The position numbers and the translations under genes were made by a program. This document shows positions 33,490 through 45,449 of a DNA stretch of 64,000 nucleotides, one piece after another. The stretch lies in contig CM070511.1 of the NCBI GenBank assembly GCA_036346375.1, forward strand, positions 2,790,001 through 2,854,000, read 5' to 3'. A model generated the notes under the pieces. That model was given only the letters and a program-made list of their open reading frames with translations. It had not been told where the DNA came from and did no database searches. This DNA is from Guadua angustifolia (Eukaryota; Streptophyta; Magnoliopsida; Poales; Poaceae). Position 1 is the first letter of the stretch. Every line of letters begins with the position of its first letter.

Positions 33490-34452
33490 TTCTGAATTGT
33501 TTGTTAGATTGAGTGGCATGATGAGAACACCAGGATTATCTGTGAGTTATTTGCTGAATCTGTGAGTTATTTGCTAAACAAGCGAACATCGGTAATCGGC
33601 CGAATACCCACTTGAATAGTGTAGGGTATGGTGAGGTGGAAAAGAGGTTCAGAGAACGGACTGGTTTAGCGATAGGAAGCGGTCAAATAAAAAACAAGTG
33701 GGACAAGTTGCGGATCCAATTTTCAGTTTGGAACAAGTTGTTGTTGAGGCAGACTGGCATGGGTTGGGATGTTGAGAAGGGTACCATCAAGATGGATATA
33801 GAATGGTGGAAGAAGATGAAAATAGTAAGTGATATCAAGTATTTGCTCTTCATTTGTGCATATTGGAATGGTACTAATGTATGAATTTTGCTTGTTACAG
33901 GAGATTCCTATTTCTTGGCAATTCAGGAGGAGGGGTTTGCAAAATCAATATCTTCTTACACAGATGTTTCATGAGATCAATGTCGATGGTGAAGACCATT
34001 GGTGTCCAGTAGGGAAAAGTGCTTCCAAACAACCCACTGAAGGTACTGCTACAAACATACTAGACGGACAGGAATAAGAGGGAGCCGAAGGGGATGATGA
34101 GGAGGTTTAGGAGGTATCTCCTGGCAATGCAAATGGCAAGAGAGCAGCTCCTGTTGTTCGTAACCCTGGCAAGAAGCAAAAGACAGGTTCAACAACACTT
34201 ATTCAACATGCAACGAAAAGCATAGCTGTTTCGGCCTCTTCTGTTGCTGCAAATAAAGTAGGAACAATCACTATCAAAGAAGTGATTGACCATGTGCTTG
34301 CTTGCGGCGCAGACTATGGTTCCAATGAGCACTACATAGCCACCTCTTTGTTTGTGAAAAGTGAGCAAAGAGAGATATTTGTTACCTTGCCAACACCTGA
34401 GATAAGGTTCCAATGGCTTACAAGGAAATACCAAGACAAATATGGCAGCTAA
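33490..34452 (+). pseudogene. Harbinger ORF1, Myb/SANT-like DNA-binding protein
   Basis: A trihelix/Myb-like domain is readable: WHDENTRIICELFAE, then HLNSVGYGEVEKRFRERTGL, QIKNKWDKL and MDIEWWKKMKI. After a GT-AG intron (about 33824-33900) the frame resumes as EIPISWQFRRRGLQNQYLLT and ends QDKYGS with a stop at 34450-34452. In this superfamily the protein acts with the transposase in nuclear import and binding of element ends. A 20-bp duplication (33538-33577) breaks the Myb domain, and two in-frame stops lie near 34,076-34,112. It is not functional as it stands. Confidence 0.8.
33538..33577 (+). repeat. 20-bp tandem duplication within ORF1
   Basis: The unit atctgtgagttatttgctga is followed at once by a near-identical copy ending ctaa. 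It shifts the reading frame of the Myb-like domain. Confidence 0.88.
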
Positions 34453-34707
34453 TGTGGTGCTATGGTTGCTGTATAATGATGTTTTGTTTGAAATTTCTTG
34501 TTTCATTTTCATGGTGTATATTGTAAGACTATTTGGTTGTTGTGACATTTCATATTTCTGAACCTACTACTATGTTATTGTAAGACTATTTCGTAATTGC
34601 AAGATCATTGCATTCTTTTTATTCCTGTTGTTGTAAAACCATTGGTTTCCCCTTATTATTATAAGATTGATTTGTTATTGTGGTTCATATTTGTGATCCA
34701 TTTACAG

Positions 34708-36003
34708 ATGTCAGAGAGCAGTTGTGAAGATTCTGTCAACTCTAATGATGAAACTGAGTGGTTCTTTGAACTTTGTCAAAATGGGGTTGCAGTTGCACAA
34801 ATGTATTATGACATGTATCTTGATAAAGCGCCACCAAGTACCTCGACCCTGAGTGACATGGGGTTGCTATAGGAAATAATCAACACTCCTGGAGAATATC
34901 ATAATATGCTTCGAATGAACAAGTATATCTTTATGGATCTTCATGGCTTAATGGTGAATAGGTATGGACTGACACCATATAAACATATGAGTACTTATGA
35001 AATTCTTGCCATGTTTCTATACATATTGGGTGGATGTCAGTCCAACCGGGCTGCACAAAATCGATTCAAGCATTCAAGTGAAACAATTAGTAGAAAGTTT
35101 GAAGAGGTACTTGATTGTGTGATTGCAATGGCAAAACAGTACTTGAGGCCTAAAGACCCTAACTTTCACACTACCCATAAGACGAGTAGGGATGATCGGA
35201 GGGCTTACCCCCACTTCAAAGATTGCATTGGTGCTCTTGATGGGACTCACATACGTGTATCTCTTCCACCGGATGAGCAAGTGAAATATGTTGGAAGGTC
35301 TGGAACTGCAACTCAAAATGTTCTTGTGGTATGTGACTTCGATATGCGTTTCACATATGTGTCAACTGATCAACCGGGTTCCATGCATGACACAAGTGTC
35401 TTGTACCATGCACCTAGGGTTGATCGCCATATCTTCCCGCATCCTCCACAAGGTTCCAAAGTTTCAATGTTTTATATGATAATCCAAAATTTTTGTGGCA
35501 CCAAATAACTTGTTTTCAATCATGTAAGCAAATACTACGTTGTCGATGCGGGCTATCCTAATCGACCCGGGTACCTAGCCCCATACAAGCGTGAGAGGTA
35601 TCATTTACCTGAGTTCCATAGATTCTTGGAACCCAATAGCCTCAAGGAGAATTTCAACCGAGTTCACTCTTCTATGCACAATGTAATTGAACGATCATTT
35701 GAAGTGTTGAAGATGAAATAGCAAATTCTTTTCAAGATGCCAAGCTATCCATTGCACAAGCAAAAGATGATTGTTGCTGCTTGCATGGTGCTCCATAACT
35801 TCATATGTGAGCATGGGAGTGAGGATTTGAACTTTGCTAACTGTGATCGGGATGCAAACTATATACTTACCATTCCAGAAAGGTATAATAAATATGTTAT
35901 TTCTCAAGTCGCATCCGATGGGTCAACTTCGCAAGCAAGTGTAATGTCCATGGATACATTTTGTGATGAGATGGCTACCGCTATAGCTCAAGCTTGGAAC
36001 TAA
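34708..36003 (+). pseudogene. Harbinger transposase (DDE_Tnp_4), in-frame stops only
   Basis: One frame is kept from the ATG at 34708 to the stop at 36001-36003. It has the HARBI1-like domain: DCIGALDGTHIRV (first D), DQPGSMHDTSVL (second D), VVDAGYPNRPGYLAPYK, and NVIERSFEVLK (E). Three in-frame stops interrupt it: TAG at 34870-34872, TAA at 35506-35508 and TAG at 35719-35721, the last probably from a conserved Trp (TGG to TAG). Around 35452-35528 the sequence does not match the family and may be a small intron whose acceptor is damaged; the TAA falls inside it. The absence of net frameshifts suggests recent inactivation. Confidence 0.88.
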
Positions 36004-36009
36004 TTAGTT

Positions 36010-36225
36010 TGTGATGTTAAAAGATAGTAATATTTTAGAACCATCTCCTGTTATTATTGGACATAATTGTAATATTTTAAGTGTCGATACTATATTATTA
36101 TTTTTAAAACTTTTCTATGTGATGTTAAAAGATAGTAATATTTTGGAACCATCTCCTGTTATTATTGGACATAATTGTAATATTTTAAGTGTCGATACTA
36201 TATTATTATTTTTAAAACTTTTCTA
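36010..36225. repeat. 108-bp tandem duplication 3' of the transposase
   Basis: Two head-to-tail copies (36010-36117 and 36118-36225) beginning tgtgatgttaaaagatagta differ at about one position. They lie just downstream of the transposase stop, inside the element. Confidence 0.93.
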
Positions 36226-36613
36226 TAATGCTATATTTATATTTGCAATACTCTTTCTACAATGAGCAATATTTTCAACGAAAATAATCTGCTTACATAA
36301 ATACAGTAGTGTACAACAGATCAAACCAGGGGTACAATTGTCAATTTACCCTAGAACCTCCCCATTCCAGGATTTGGATCACCTCTAGCTAGCCAAACAC
36401 CCACTGACAGCTCCAGCTCCACTGATGGATTAGCTCCACTCTAGATCTTGGATCTGGATCTAAAAATATGGATCTGAAGCCATACCAAACAGGCCCTATG
36501 TTTTGCACAGTATCATCTAAGTTTCCACCTATGCACTTAAACTCACAAACCCTTCTCTTTCAGTAAATAGATGTGTGCCTGAAGACTAGTCTAGTATGAT
36601 ATATTATACCGGT

Positions 36614-37216
36614 TGATAGAAGGAATAATTGTTTGATAGATTAATTTCTCAGTGTATCGGTGATACAAATAGTGAAAAGTATGGCATGTAGGGCATACAA
36701 GCTAATCATGGCTAGGCATAATTAGCCGGACAAATAATGAGCTAATTTAGGAGGATTCTAAATATATAAAGAATATGCTTATATGTCGAGGCATATTCTA
36801 ACATTCCCCCGCAGTCAGAATGGCAACAGCACGGACGTTCAGGCTGGACCAAGCTCAGTGAAGACCGACATAGGCAGGCCTTTGGTGAAGATACGCGACC
36901 ATGGAGGTGGAGAAGGCTCCGGACGTGGTGCCGGTACCAAGGTTATTGCCGTTGTCAAGAAAGGCCATAACGAGTGGCGACTAGGATTTGCGGAAGTGGG
37001 TCATAGGAGAGTAGCCTGCGTCTGATACCATGATAGAAGGAATAATTGTTCGATAGATTAATTCCTCAATGTATCGGTGATACAAATAGTGCAAAGCATG
37101 GCATGCAGGGCAAGCTAATCATGGGTAGGCATAATTAGCCAGACAACTAATGAGCTAATTTAGAAGGATTCCAAATATACAAAGAATATCCTTATGTGCC
37201 TAGGTATATTCTAACA
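36614..37216 (-). mobile_element. TRIM (miniature LTR retrotransposon), 603 bp
   Basis: Two direct repeats of 190 bp (36614-36803) and 186 bp (37031-37216) flank about 230 bp of non-coding DNA. On the minus strand the LTR runs from tgttagaatat to cttctatca. The 5' LTR (37031-37216) is followed at once by tggtatcaga, the initiator tRNA-Met primer site (37021-37030). The 3' LTR is preceded by the purine tract gcggggga. The 5-bp flanks ccggt and cctgt differ at one base. The LTR start and primer site resemble those of the copia element at 10.2 kb, suggesting copia proteins may act on it in trans. Confidence 0.88.
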
Positions 37217-37748
37217 CCTGTGAAGCTGATTTATGCAACGATGGTTTTGTATGGTTCCATAGTGCAAGTGTTTCTCCCATGAACTGGTTTTTTTACCTAG
37301 CGTTTTTTGGTTTTATCCTGGTCAAATAGCCGGCGCACGGTACAATACAACTTTTCCTCATGATACATAAAATTCAGGTGCTTATAATATCTTTCTTGCT
37401 TGGCTGCTAATTCCATCCTCTTGAACACGAAGGCTTCATCGATTTCTCTATTTATCGATCTCACCACACGTACAGGTAGAGGGTAAGTAGAAAAAAAAGG
37501 TTAAGAGCAACGTTTTTTTATAAAGGAAGCACTAATATTAATACCAAGTACAGTACATCAAAAAGATACAAAGCCTTAGCACACTTCCGGCTTCTGTTAA
37601 GAACACACAGCCATGGATAAAAAAGAAAATAAAAGACAGACACAATCTAGTGATCCGCAATCCGAAGACTACACCGCCACCTATGAGCCTGGTAGAAAAA
37701 AGCCTTGGCCGCTTGCACCAAAAGTTGCGACCCCTCCACTAACCACGC

Positions 37749-38709
37749 CTACAAGTCCTCTCGCTGGAGAATAGCCCAACTGGAGAGGCAATAAGCTGCC
37801 GAGTGGATAACCTGTAAAGGAGAAAACAAAGACTTGTTTTTAAAAACTACATCATTTATGCAAATCCAAAGTGACCAGCACAAAGCCGTCGCTCCAAGCA
37901 GAAAAAGAGCTTTCAAATCCTTATTGAAACTCCGAAACCAATTCCCAAGCAAATATTCCACGTTGACAGGTTATTTTAGCCCAGTTGCTAGAAAGAGGAC
38001 ATTCCAAACAGACCGAGCGAAATGGCATTCAAAGAACAAATGTTTGATTGACTCATTTTTACGACAAAAAACACATGACAAGCTACCCTTCCAATTTCGT
38101 TTAGCTAAATTATCTTTTATAAGCACCACCCTCGTCGTAAGTACCATAAGAAAACTTTAATCTTCAATGGAGCTTTTAACTTCCATAATTTTTTGTTTTC
38201 ATTGGGGATGTTTCTAAACATTAAGGCAGCATAATGCGATTTTACCGAGAACTGGCCATGTGAGCATAAGTTCCAGTAAAAGGTATCCTGATCTTGCGAT
38301 AGAACAACTCTTTCAATGCGAGCTAGCAAATCAATCCAAGCAACCAGCTTTGGACCGATGAGGAGTCTATGCCAAGAGAGTCTTGGAGGTGAAGAGCTCA
38401 AAGCTTCTGAAATCGTTATAAATTTTGGTCTAGCAACGTTATAAAGAGAAGGATATTGATCTTTCAAAGGTGATCCACCCAACCAGTTGTCTTCCCAAAA
38501 ACGGACTTGTGATCCATCCTTCACAATAAAGGTTCCAAAATGAAAAAAGTCTCATTTCACCTTCATTAGGCAGGACCAGAAGTGAGAATCTCCATTTTTT
38601 CATTCCACTTGGGCAAAAGGCTTTGAACCCAAGTACTTATTACAGAGAATTTGTTGGCACAACCCATCTGAAGTAAGTAGTTTATACAACCATTTGCTAA
38701 GAAGGGCAA
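37749..38709 (-). pseudogene. LINE ORF2 C-terminal part (zf-RVT region)
   Basis: Directly beyond the Gypsy insertion the LINE continues with LLSKWLYKLLTSDG, then KDGSQVRFWEDNWLGGSPL, the zf-RVT zinc-binding pattern (CVFCRKNESIKHLFFEC) and a tail containing AFKNKSLF-like sequence. Several stops and at least one frameshift (about 38,530) interrupt it. This region follows the RT in plant L1-type ORF2 proteins and probably binds RNA. Confidence 0.8.
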
Positions 38710-39365
38710 TGTCGGGGGCCGGGCAACCCTTTGTTTGGTCAAGACAACCAACCAACAGGTCCCCTAGCTCTAAGGCCTCGATCAAAGACTCGGATCAAGC
38801 TCGAGGCCGCCGACTTAGGGCGCAGATTCTCCGAGCTCGGGGCCCTCACGACCGGCCGCTTGGGATGGTTCAAGGTCGGTGGCGCTCCTTGATCCCGCAC
38901 ACGCCATCACTTGGCGCTACGAGAACGTGGGATCGTGGAGTAATGCAGTTGGCCAAGGGATCGGAACGGTTTCCACCGCCTATCAATGTGCATGAAGGCC
39001 ACGATCCGAGGAATACTCCCGAACGCTGCAAGGAGAATGGGTATAAGATCGAGGCTTTGTAAACACTTAGGCGGAGAACCCAGCAGCACACACACCGGAG
39101 TTCAAGTTTAGACTTAGCATCGCCAAGATTGAGTCAGAACCTCTCTTGTACTCACAAACATCGAACCACCACCGCAAGGTGACTGGAGTAGAGCCATTAC
39201 CTTCTCGGGGCTCGAACCAGATAATCCTCCTCTCGCTTCGTTGTCCCTAGCTCCACCATCGACCTCCTCGACCTCATTCCCTGCTCGAGCAAAGCGCAGC
39301 TTGTGGTCCCATTTCTCATTGACCCCTACCTCATTTTTCGCGGTTGGCGATCCCGATCGTCGACA
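38710..39365 (+). repeat. Gypsy (Tat) 5' LTR, 656 bp
   Basis: Begins tgtcgggggccgggcaaccc and ends gatcgtcgaca. It is followed directly by atgggcgcccagtgggg, a primer site of the kind used in this lineage. Confidence 0.92.
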
Positions 39366-39869
39366 ATGGGCGCCCAGTGGGGCCCGATTGCTTTGTTCAT
39401 TCACGTGAAAAACTCCGAGGTCTTAGGAGCATGGCGTTTCCATCGGCGAACACTCTTCGAAGGTGGGTCGGACGCGAGTCCGCCCGCATCCTCGCTCGCT
39501 TTCCCACCACCGTGAGCAAGACGCTTCATGGCGACGCCCGGTGAGGACGCAGAAGCGCGATCGCGACTCCACAAACTCCCGAGCATGCTCGCTTAATGGT
39601 CCACGCGGCGATCAATCGAGGCCATTACCAGCGCTCGACGGAGGACCAGAGAGGCTCCCTCCTGGGAGCGCCATATTGCCCGGATCATGGTCGATCCCGA
39701 TAGGGCAAAATCGGAGTTTTGGCCGGCCTTGGCCGAAGAACTCGACCGCGCCGCAATCGAGGCCATTCTCCGCAAAGACCGAAGTCACCGCTCAGTGACC
39801 CCTTCCTGAGAAGCGCGACAATTCATCACGCCGTCGTAGGCGCACCCATCGCCGCCGCCGAGGCGAGAA

Positions 39870-40700
39870 GCGCTTGTCTTTAAGAACACCCTCGGGCAAG
39901 ACCGATACCGGACGCGAGGTGAGCCACACGAGCCCACGCCAACCGGCAAGAAGTCACGGGACTTTCCCGACATTCCGCCAGCGCGCCGCGACAGACCGCC
40001 GCAATACCTCCCAGCGACTTCGTGCTCGGCATCATGACCGATCTCGCCAAGATCGGTCGTCAAGGGAGCCCTCTCGATTCGTGACAAAGAAGGAGATCTC
40101 GTTGGCGCGATCGCTTCCCGCGTACACACCGACCCCGCCGGTTGCCAGGCGACTGACGACCTTCGTCGCAGATCTTCGGCCTACTCGGTTTAAACCCGCT
40201 TTGATCGAAGCGCCGACGGAACCAAGAACCCCGATGAGTTCTCGTCCATCTACTCGACCGCCATTTTGGCGGCCGGAGGTGACGAGTTGGTCATGGCCAA
40301 CTATCTCCTGACCGTTCTGGACGGCGCTGCCCGAACCTGGCTCTTCAACCAGAGGTCTTGCCTTCCGTGTCGTGGCGCCAAATCCAGAGCGCCCTCGCTC
40401 CAACTTCCGTGAGTCATTCTGAGCGGCCAGTGGACGAGAAGGACTTGGATCGCGTCATCGGGGCAAGAGCGAGCCTCTTCGTGATTTTGTGCGGCGGTTC
40501 ATCCGCACAAGGAACCCGATTCCAAGCATCTCGGCGAAGCGGTTATCAAGGCCTTCAAGTTCGGCGTTATGACCGCGCCATCAAGACCTCGAGATCACGA
40601 CAAGGCTCAAGATCAACAAATTGTTTCGCATGGCGAACGGTGACGCTGACGCGACGACGCCGTCCGGCCGAAGCGCTGACACGACCAAGGTAAGCTTGGT
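39870..40700 (+). pseudogene. Gypsy (Tat) gag
   Basis: Retrotrans_gag-type pieces appear in shifting frames: a stretch reading AAGGDELVMANYLLTVLDG (about 40,267-40,323), then AARTWLFNQR, then a region resembling LREFVRRFIRTRNPIP. Frames change at least three times in 500 bp. No intact capsid is encoded. The 39.37-39.87 kb leader has no assigned gene. Confidence 0.7.
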
Positions 40701-41229
40701 CTGAGACACTCGAGGCCGCCCGCCCAACTCCAAGGGCGCCACCAAGACACACGCACCAAGAAGCGGAAGCGTGACCGCAGGATCGGCGGAGGTCACCATG
40801 GTCATCGTCTCGGCGGACGGCCAGCGGAGGTCCTTGAGGTCCGGATCGACACGGACGGGACCCGACCTCGTCAAGGTCGGCCTCGATCCCGCCAGTACGA
40901 GGCCGCCCCGAAAAGAGGGCCGGCGGCTGGACCTCGAGGATCGACGCCGACCGCAGGAGCCGGAAGGGCGGCTCGGTAACGACGAGGCGAAATTTTGCTC
41001 GTTTCCGCAGGCGGCGGCCACGACCTGCGGTCTTGCGGGCTTGGCAGGAAAGCTTGAAGCCTTCTATGACGGACGTGGTGAGATGCCCGTGCTTGTTAGC
41101 ATTGCTCGAGACCCAGTGAAGCATGTGCTCCCGAAGGATGACGACCAGCCCAAAAGGGTGAATGCTGGGTCGGAGCACTGGCGACCTCGACCGAATTCCA
41201 ACAGTATGAAGCGCCGGATTGACGTTATC

Positions 41230-41780
41230 TTCTATGGCTCAACGACCTACCACCAGCGTGAGATCAAGGTCACTTTGCTCGGACCATCTATCGTTTACAT
41301 CGGAAAGCCCGCCGAGCAAAGATTGCAAGTGGGCCGGGCCACCATCACCTTTTCTCCGGAGGATGCCTTACAAGGTATGGCCCGAGACTTAAAGACCGCT
41401 TTGGTCATGACCCCACCATCGGCAACACGGTGGTTCCGGGCGTGTCATGGTCGACGGCGGCGGCTCTCTTAATTTGTCGCAGCGGAAGCATTCGACCGGA
41501 TGCACGATTCCCGATCAAAGATCAAAAGCATCGCCATCCCTTCTTCGAATCGCCACGGAGCTCGACTACTCCCTTGGGGCGTGGTCTTGCCCGTCACCTT
41601 CGGGCGGCTCGGACAACTTCCGCGACCGAAATGATCACCTTTGAGGTGGTCGAGGCGACCTCCGCATAACGCTATTCTCTAAGGCCCGCCTCATCAAGTT
41701 TATGGCGGCTAATCATTACGGCCATCGGTGCATGAAGCTCCCTGTCCCAACGGCATCGCTATCGCGCGCTTGTGACCGCA
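41230..41780 (+). pseudogene. Gypsy (Tat) protease region
   Basis: The retropepsin-like motif appears as MVDGGGSLNL (about 41,447), where the Asp lies in the VDGG turn typical of Tat elements. Nearby pieces such as NAILGRPAL-like sequence (about 41,670) occur in other frames. The domain is broken by frameshifts. Confidence 0.65.
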
Positions 41781-41979
41781 GCGGCACATGGTCATGAGAC
41801 CAAGGCCTGGCGCTTCGCAAGATGCTGCCTAGCAAGGTCCAGAGGTGACGGAAAAAACGCCCGTGAAGGCGACGATCCAACCCAATGGGGCAACAAAGGC
41901 CGTCTTGCCGAGGAAGGCGACACGACTGTGTGTGTCCACGCCTCGGCGAGCTAAGTCCCAAATAGAACTCGAGCTCGTC

Positions 41980-42850
41980 ACCTTCCTTCGCGCCAACAAA
42001 GGTATATTCGCTGGGAGCCCGCAGATATGCTGGCGCTCCAAGGAGGTGATCGAGCACAAGTTCTGTGTCGAGCCGATTCTAGACACATGCATCGAAACTA
42101 CGCCGCTTCTCCCGAGAAGGTTGCGGTCATCAAGGAAAACCTTGATAAGCTCTCAAGGCCGCTTCATCCGCGAGATCGACTACTCCGAGTGGTCGCCAAC
42201 CCGGTCATCGTGCGTAAGAAAGGTGGCAAGTGGAGAATGTGCGCCGACCATACGGGTTGAACTCGGCCGCCAAAGGACAATTTTCCTTCCACAAGATCGA
42301 CCAGATCGTCGACTCCACCGCCAACGCCAAGATGCTAAGTTTCTTGGATGCTTACTCAGGCTACCACCAGATCAAGCTAGCGGTCGACGACGAGAGCAAG
42401 ACTGCCTTCATCACCCCGTTCGGCACTTATTGCTACACGACCATGTCGTATGGTCTGCGCAATGCGGGGGCAACATTCCAGCGTTTGATGACTAAGACCT
42501 TCGAGCCGCAGATTGGGCGAAACCTCGAGGTCTACGTAGATGACATCATCGTCAAAAGCCCCTCCAGGAGCGACCACGTCCGTGACCTTGAGGAAACATT
42601 TGCAAACCTGAACAGGTACAAAATCAAGCTCAACCCCGATAAGTGTGTGTTTGGCGCGGATCTGGAAGGTCCTTGGATACATGATCGGGGCTCGGGGTTG
42701 GTCCAAACCCGAGAAGATTGAAGCCATCGAGAAGATGGAGCCCCGACCTCGATCAAGCAAGTACAAAGCCTCACCGGCCGCATGGCCGCCTCAGAGATTC
42801 ATTTCGAGGCTCGGAGCGAGGTCTCCCATTCTTTAAGACCTGTGCAAGCA
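41980..42850 (+). pseudogene. Gypsy (Tat) reverse transcriptase
   Basis: The best-preserved segment, 42245-42670, reads FSFHKIDQIVDSTANAKMLS, LDAYSGYHQIKL, FGTYCYTTMSYGLRNAGATF and the active site VYVDDIIVKS, then LNRYKIKLNPDKCVFG. Flanking parts (RPLHPRDRLLRVVANPVIVRKKG and GYMIGARGWSKPEKIEAIEKM) need other frames. Confidence 0.85.
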
Positions 42851-43700
42851 CGGGGCTTTGAATGGACTCGAATACAACGATCTTTTGACGAGTCAAGGTA
42901 TATCTGCTATCCCCACCCTCCTCATAACTCCACACCGCGAGAGGTTGTTTGCTCTATCTTGCGACCACCGCCTAAGCCGTGAGTGTTGTCCTAATTGCCG
43001 AACAGGGCACAAAGAAGATCCAATTTACTATGTCGGCGAGGTCTTACATGGCCCAAAGGAGCGTTATCCGCAAGTGCGTAAACCGTATGATGCTTCTCAT
43101 GGCCTCGCAAGCTTCGACACTACTTCCAGCGCATTCCGTGGTCGCCCCGAGCAACTTCCCGCGGTGACATCTGCGGAATCCGTATAAGGCGGACGGATAG
43201 CTAAATGGGCTATGGAACTGGCAGCGCTTGACATCCGTGTCGTGGGTCTTAACAACTATCAAGTCATTGTGTGCTCGCCGATTTCGTGGTCGAACAGACG
43301 TCGCAGCTCGCCCACGCTCGAGGTCGAAGAAGAGAAGCCCCGATCATGTTCTTCGACGGCCGAGGTCCTTCAAACGCCGGGCCGATACTTATCCTTACCC
43401 CGCGGGGCGACCAGTTGAGGTATGTAGTTCGTTTTGGTTTTCCTGCGACCAATAACATGGCAGAATATGAAGCTCTCTTGGCGGGCTTACGAGCCTGCAA
43501 GTCCTTGGGCGTGCGACGGTTGGTCGTGAAGGAGACTCGCAGCTCGTCATCAACCAGTACAACAAGGACTATCAATGCTCGGGGGATGCAATGGCAAGGT
43601 ATCTCGCCGAGGTCCGCAAGATGGAGAAATGGCTCCGTAACTTGGAGCTTAGGCATGTCCCTAGGAAGGACAACTCGAAGGTCGACTTTCTCTCCAAGCT
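42850..43700 (+). pseudogene. Gypsy (Tat) RNase H plus second archaeal-type RNase H
   Basis: The first RNase H is badly broken (YVGEVLHGPKERYPQVRK). A second RNase H starts at about 43,346 as MFFDGRGPSNAGPILI and continues NNMAEYEALLAGLRACKSLG, VRRLVVK and LRHVPRKDNSKVDFLSKL. The presence of two RNase H domains is a known trait of the Tat lineage. Both are frameshifted. Confidence 0.8.
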
Positions 43701-43779
43701 CGGCTCTTCCGACGAAGAGATACCCCTCGACGTCATCCTCGAGACGCTGACGGCTCCGTCTATCTCCGATCAGGAGGTC

Positions 43780-44990
43780 GTGCTTGCTGTGGTGGAAGGT
43801 ATTCCCGCATGGGCCGAGCCCATACGGCGCTTCCTCGCGCAGGGGCGACTCTTGCCGCCGACCCCGCCAATGTACGAGATTAAGCGTCGAGCAAGCTTGT
43901 ATAAGCTCGTGGATGTCTAGCTCTACAGACGGAATGTCTCTGGCATCCTGACTCGGTGCATCTCGACGGAGGAGGGTAAGTACCTACTCAACGACATCCA
44001 CTCAGGTCTCTGTGGGGCGACTCTTCAGACAGATCGATGGTCGGCAAGGCCTTCCGTGCGGATATTACTAGCCGACGGCATTACAGGATGCTCGGGATAT
44101 TGTCCGGACCGCCGAGCATGTCGGTTTCACGCCGAAGGTACACCACCGCCCACGCCCTTCGACCATTCCTCTTGCTCGCCTTTCTCGACTGGGGCTCGAT
44201 ATCCTCGGCCCCTTTCCAACCGGGGAGAAAGTTCTGTCGTGGCCATCGACACATTCACCAAATGGATTGAGGTCGAGCGGTCTCGACCATCACCGCCGTC
44301 GGGCTCGCTTTTTTTCCGCTTGTCCGTGGTCACGGTATGGGGTCCCATGCGAATTATCACCGACAATGGTACTCGGTTTACGATGAATTATTCCAGAATT
44401 TCGCGAGGACATGGGCACCAAAGTGTGTTTAACCCGATGGCTCATCCTCGAGCAATGGAGCGCAGAGAGCGCCAACCGACGATCGTCCAAGGCGTCAAAA
44501 GGCGAAGTTACGATGAGCTCAAACGCTACTAAGACGACACAGGTGGACGAACTTCCCACCGCCTTATGGTCTATTCGTACCCACAATCCGAGCAACAGGT
44601 CCACACCCTTTCACTCGTGTTTGGTACTAAAGCCGCCCCGCCTCCCGGAGGTAATGCTGGCTCCGGCCAGGTCGGTCTGATCGACCACGCCGACTTCGAG
44701 CAAGAACGGTCTCTTGACCTTGCCCTCGCGGAAGAAGTAAGATGTGCGCAATCGCTACGATCAACAAGATTACCGCAAGCTCTTCGCAGACATGCGTCTC
44801 GGTCAAGACGACCTAGGAAGCTCCTTGTTGGGGACTTAGCCCCGAGACGGATTCTGTATTGTCCAAAGACCAACAAGTTATCCCCGCGGTGGGAGGGCCC
44901 CTATAGAGTCGTTTCAACAGATCGCACGGGGGCTTCCGCCTAGCGATGCCCGATGGCAGAGAGCTTTCTAGCTCGTGGAACATAGATCAA
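43780..44990 (+). pseudogene. Gypsy (Tat) integrase
   Basis: Pieces of integrase in several frames: RRNVSGILTRC-like zinc-binding end, VVAIDTFTKWIEVE (first catalytic D), MRIITDNGTRF (second D), then the C-terminal SH3-like part LVGDLAPRRI and KLSPRWEGPYRVV. The third catalytic residue region (about 44,400-44,470) is scrambled. The end of pol is near 44,990. Confidence 0.8.
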
Positions 44991-45449
44991 CTTCGCAAGT
45001 TTTATGTGTAAATCTCTATACCTTTAAAGCTTCAATAAAAGGATATTCTCCGATTTCTATCATTCATGTCTTTTTCTTTATGAGCGTCTCTGTAATTTTT
45101 CTTCGGACACGACTTTCGCATTCGCTCCTTAGTCTGGGTATCACGAGCTTTACGTTCACCCCCGGTGGTCGAGCTCAACGTAGTTTAACTCTTCGCAATC
45201 ACTCACCCCCTGCGTCCGGGTTTGAACTACAAGCTCGGCGGCCTTGGCTATTAAGTGCGTGCATGGTCGTGGTCGTGGAGTTGGTGATTTATTCACTGGG
45301 TTCGCTTGCTGCATTTCTTTTTCGCGAGTACTCCATCTCGATTCTGCGGTGCCATGGTCATTTGCTCGTTTTATACTTGTGTCCAAGGTCGGCGTTGCTC
45401 GACCTTAGACCCAACGGGGTCAAGTAGGATGTAACATCTACTGAATCGA

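Larger units (their letters stand above)
31879..36496 (+). mobile_element. PIF/Harbinger DNA transposon, full size (4.6 kb)
   Basis: The ends gggcctgtttggcatgg and ccataccaaacaggccc are inverted repeats of about 17 bp with one mismatch. They are flanked by a 3-bp duplication tat (31876-31878 and 36497-36499). The interior carries the two genes expected of the superfamily, in the same direction: a Myb/SANT-like ORF1 product and a DDE transposase. Both have stops. Its termini resemble those of the MITEs at 23.8 and 24.2 kb. Confidence 0.9.

Noticed and set aside
36783..37025. 80-codon frame in the TRIM interior as a protein gene
   Set aside because: It starts inside the LTR and spans the non-coding TRIM interior on the strand opposite to the element; no retroviral domain.
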